64,000 nucleotides of DNA, taken from positions 36,140-100,139 of the forward strand of contig CAZUPK010000098.1 in NCBI GenBank assembly GCA_964622255.1, read 5' to 3'. A program made the translations under genes and the position numbers. The stretch comes from SZUA-1377 sp964622255. Lineage in GTDB: Bacteria; Campylobacterota; Campylobacteria; Campylobacterales; QNZT01. The notes beneath the pieces were generated by a model. That model was not told where the DNA came from and made no database searches. It saw nothing but the letters and a program-made list of their open reading frames with translations. Positions 62,410 to 64,000 of the stretch are shown here, in pieces (the stretch's first letter is position 1; each line of letters starts with the position of its first letter).

Positions 62410-63076
62410 AATTGTTGTCCATGTTCAAGATTTAAAACTTTATTATAAACCTAACGAGCCAATAATAAATAATGTTAATATGGATGTAAATAAGGGTGAT
62501 TTTATCTTTTTAACAGGAAAAAGTGGAAGTGGAAAATCAACCTTTTTAAAATCAATATATGGTGAGATAGCTGTTGGTGGTGGAAATTTAAATGTTTTGG
62601 GATTTAAACTAAGAAATATAACAAAATCAAATCTAAATCTTTTGAGAAGACATATCGGTGTTATATTTCAAGATTATAAACTGATAAATGAATGGACTAT
62701 AGAGAAAAATGTTATGTTGCCTCTTATCATAGCAGGTTATTCAAAGGAAGTTTGCACTACTCAAGCAAAAAATCTTTTAACTCATGTAAAACTATCTCAT
62801 AAAGCAAAAAATTATCCGCTTGAACTAAGTGGTGGAGAGCAACAAAGAGTTGCTATGGCTAGAGCTTTGGCACACAATCCAAAACTGATAGTAGCTGACG
62901 AACCAACAGGAAACTTAGATGAATATTCAAGTGAAGTTATATGGAATCTTTTAAAAAATGTAAAAAACCATTTAGGAAGCACTATCATAGTTGTAACTCA
63001 TAAGATACCATCGGCTATATCGCTTAATTACAGGCAGTTTTACCTTAACAATGGAAGTCTGCATGAAATCATTTAA
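62399..63076 (+). CDS. ftsE: Cell-division ABC ATPase FtsE
   Basis: 225 residues from the ATG at 62399, with AAGG six bases before; a TTG two codons earlier is possible. Walker A GKSGSGKST, Q-loop FQDYKLI, signature LSGGEQQRVAMARAL, Walker B LIVADEPTGNLD. With FtsX it drives peptidoglycan hydrolase activation at the septum. Overlaps trmB and ftsX. Confidence 0.92.
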   Translation: MSNKIVVHVQDLKLYYKPNEPIINNVNMDVNKGDFIFLTGKSGSGKSTFLKSIYGEIAVGGGNLNVLGFKLRNITKSNLNLLRRHIGVIFQDYKLINEWTIEKNVMLPLIIAGYSKEVCTTQAKNLLTHVKLSHKAKNYPLELSGGEQQRVAMARALAHNPKLIVADEPTGNLDEYSSEVIWNLLKNVKNHLGSTIIVVTHKIPSAISLNYRQFYLNNGSLHEII

Positions 63077-63872
63077 AAATCATCTTTCATTTTTAATACC
63101 ACTTTTTATATTGCTTTTTAGTATCCAGTTTTCTACGATGATAGTTCGTGGAGTAAAGGAATATGAGTCAAAATTAACAAGCGAATATACAATAGTTATA
63201 GTCTCTAAAAGGGTTTTAACAAGTGGTGAACTTACATCAGTGGTGCCTTCTATAACAAATTTTACAGAGATAGATACAGGTAAATTTATAAAGAAACTAT
63301 CTAAAGAAAATATTTCAAAAAGTGATATTGTCTATCTAAAATCTTCTCTTCCTAACTTTTATAAGGTAAATTTAAAAAAATTTCCAAATAGTAAAGAATT
63401 GACCAAGATTAAAACAAAGTTATTGAGTGTAAATGGTGTTACAAATATCGAAACTTATAAAAAAGCTTTTGACAAACTTCATCAATTTTTACTTTTAACA
63501 AAGGGAGCGTCATTAGTTTTTACCCTATTTATTTTTATTATAAGTATCCTTTTAATAGCAAAACAGATGGAAATTTGGACATATGAGCATTATAATCGTA
63601 TGTATATTATGGGACTTTTTGGGGCACCTTATTGGTTAAAAAGTGTTCCTTTATATAAGCTTGTAATTATTGATTCTATCATAGCAACTATTTTGATGGC
63701 AATAGTATTTTTGTATCTACCATATGTTGCAGATTTAGCAAAAATTCATCACGATATGGGTATAGAATTAAGAAACTTTAATTTTTTTACAGATACTTTC
63801 TTCCTTCTTTTTATAAGCATAGTAATATCCGTCATAGCAGTAACTATCACTATTTTTAAACAGGAGAAATAG
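63063..63872 (+). CDS. ftsX: Cell-division permease FtsX
   Basis: 269 residues from the ATG at 63063 (GGAAG six bases upstream). Helix at about 8-28, a periplasmic loop (30-145), then three helices near 150-175, 205-225 and 240-263, the FtsX topology. Weak sequence conservation is usual; the name rests on topology and on the ftsE-ftsX-M23 peptidase order. Confidence 0.85.
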   Translation: MKSFKNHLSFLIPLFILLFSIQFSTMIVRGVKEYESKLTSEYTIVIVSKRVLTSGELTSVVPSITNFTEIDTGKFIKKLSKENISKSDIVYLKSSLPNFYKVNLKKFPNSKELTKIKTKLLSVNGVTNIETYKKAFDKLHQFLLLTKGASLVFTLFIFIISILLIAKQMEIWTYEHYNRMYIMGLFGAPYWLKSVPLYKLVIIDSIIATILMAIVFLYLPYVADLAKIHHDMGIELRNFNFFTDTFFLLFISIVISVIAVTITIFKQEK

Positions 63873-64000
63873 TGTTAAAAACAACTATTTTAACTATTTT
63901 ATTATTTACTGCTTCATATAGTAACAATATAAATAACAAAATTGATAATACCAAAACTTCATTGAATAAAAATACTAAAAAAGAAAGAGAAATAAAAAAA
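63872..64000 (+). CDS. Murein hydrolase activator-like protein (3' end outside window)
   Basis: Forty-three codons from GTG at 63872-63874, with AGGAG upstream; the GTG overlaps the ftsX stop by one base. It begins with a signal peptide (MLKTTILTILLFTASYS) and then an Asn/Lys-rich start likely to become a coiled coil. In Campylobacter the gene after ftsX encodes an EnvC-like M23 peptidase, so that is the expected product. No catalytic part is visible. Confidence 0.6.
   Translation, partial: MLKTTILTILLFTASYSNNINNKIDNTKTSLNKNTKKEREIKK

Overview
The window is a gene-dense, AT-rich chromosomal segment from a member of the Campylobacterota (Epsilonproteobacteria), most likely a free-living, sulfur- or hydrogen-oxidising type such as Sulfurimonas or its relatives; the genus is inference. 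The assignment rests on conserved neighbourhoods known from Helicobacter and Campylobacter: fused ispDF beside the atypical regulator HP1021/CemR and a sulfate adenylyltransferase-like gene; the PEB4-type isomerase next to class II aldolase; and rodA / rluD / FlpA-like lipoprotein / trmB / ftsE / ftsX / M23 peptidase. It also carries the phylum's two orphan regulators (HP1021/CemR and HsrA), the small four-subunit 2-oxoglutarate:ferredoxin oxidoreductase, and monomeric isocitrate dehydrogenase. Such a TCA set can run oxidatively or reductively; no ATP-citrate lyase lies in the window, so autotrophy cannot be claimed from it.

Layout: 1-4220 (minus strand) holds sat (cut by the window edge), cemR, ispDF, a Cys-rich protein, cobS and an orphan HicB-like gene. 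4265-4720 is a scar region with an IS200/IS605-like right-end relic and a degenerate tRNA-like sequence. 4721-13850 (minus) is housekeeping: lipoprotein, amidase, nitronate monooxygenase, tyrS, relA/spoT, rpoZ, pyrH, purU and a degenerate GGDEF protein. 13960-14145 may encode a small RNA with a C-rich terminator loop. After kdsB the strand flips: 14911-24857 carries trmN6-like, ykgJ, a TPR lipoprotein, trpC, TRAP permeases, hypA, a secreted Cys-rich protein, an S4 protein, trpD, tsaE, lptB and rpoN.

24991-38352 is the metabolic core: acnB, mltG, then icd-mdh-fumAB-sucCD-oorDABC, covering citrate/isocitrate through 2-oxoglutarate, succinyl-CoA, succinate, fumarate, malate and oxaloacetate except for citrate formation/cleavage and fumarate reductase. 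The acnB promoter has a cluster of TGTTAC(A/T)-type repeats matching the binding box reported for HP1021, suggesting that the regulator at 825-1718 controls this pathway. 38492-44046 has a FIST-domain histidine kinase, PEB4-like isomerase, fba, a PLP enzyme and pheA.

43974-48971 (minus) is a cobalamin operon (cobD-like, cobQ, cbiB) interrupted by an AAA-ATPase/nuclease gene. 50323-56668 pairs a doubly degenerate receiver/GGDEF protein, divergently, with a MoxR-DUF58-BatA-BatB/C-BatD operon. 56705-57008 is a decayed Dabb-domain gene, followed by hsrA. 57874-64000 carries cell-envelope and division genes (rodA, rluD, FlpA-like, trmB, ftsE, ftsX, start of an EnvC-like gene). No CRISPR array, rRNA, intact tRNA or complete insertion sequence is visible.
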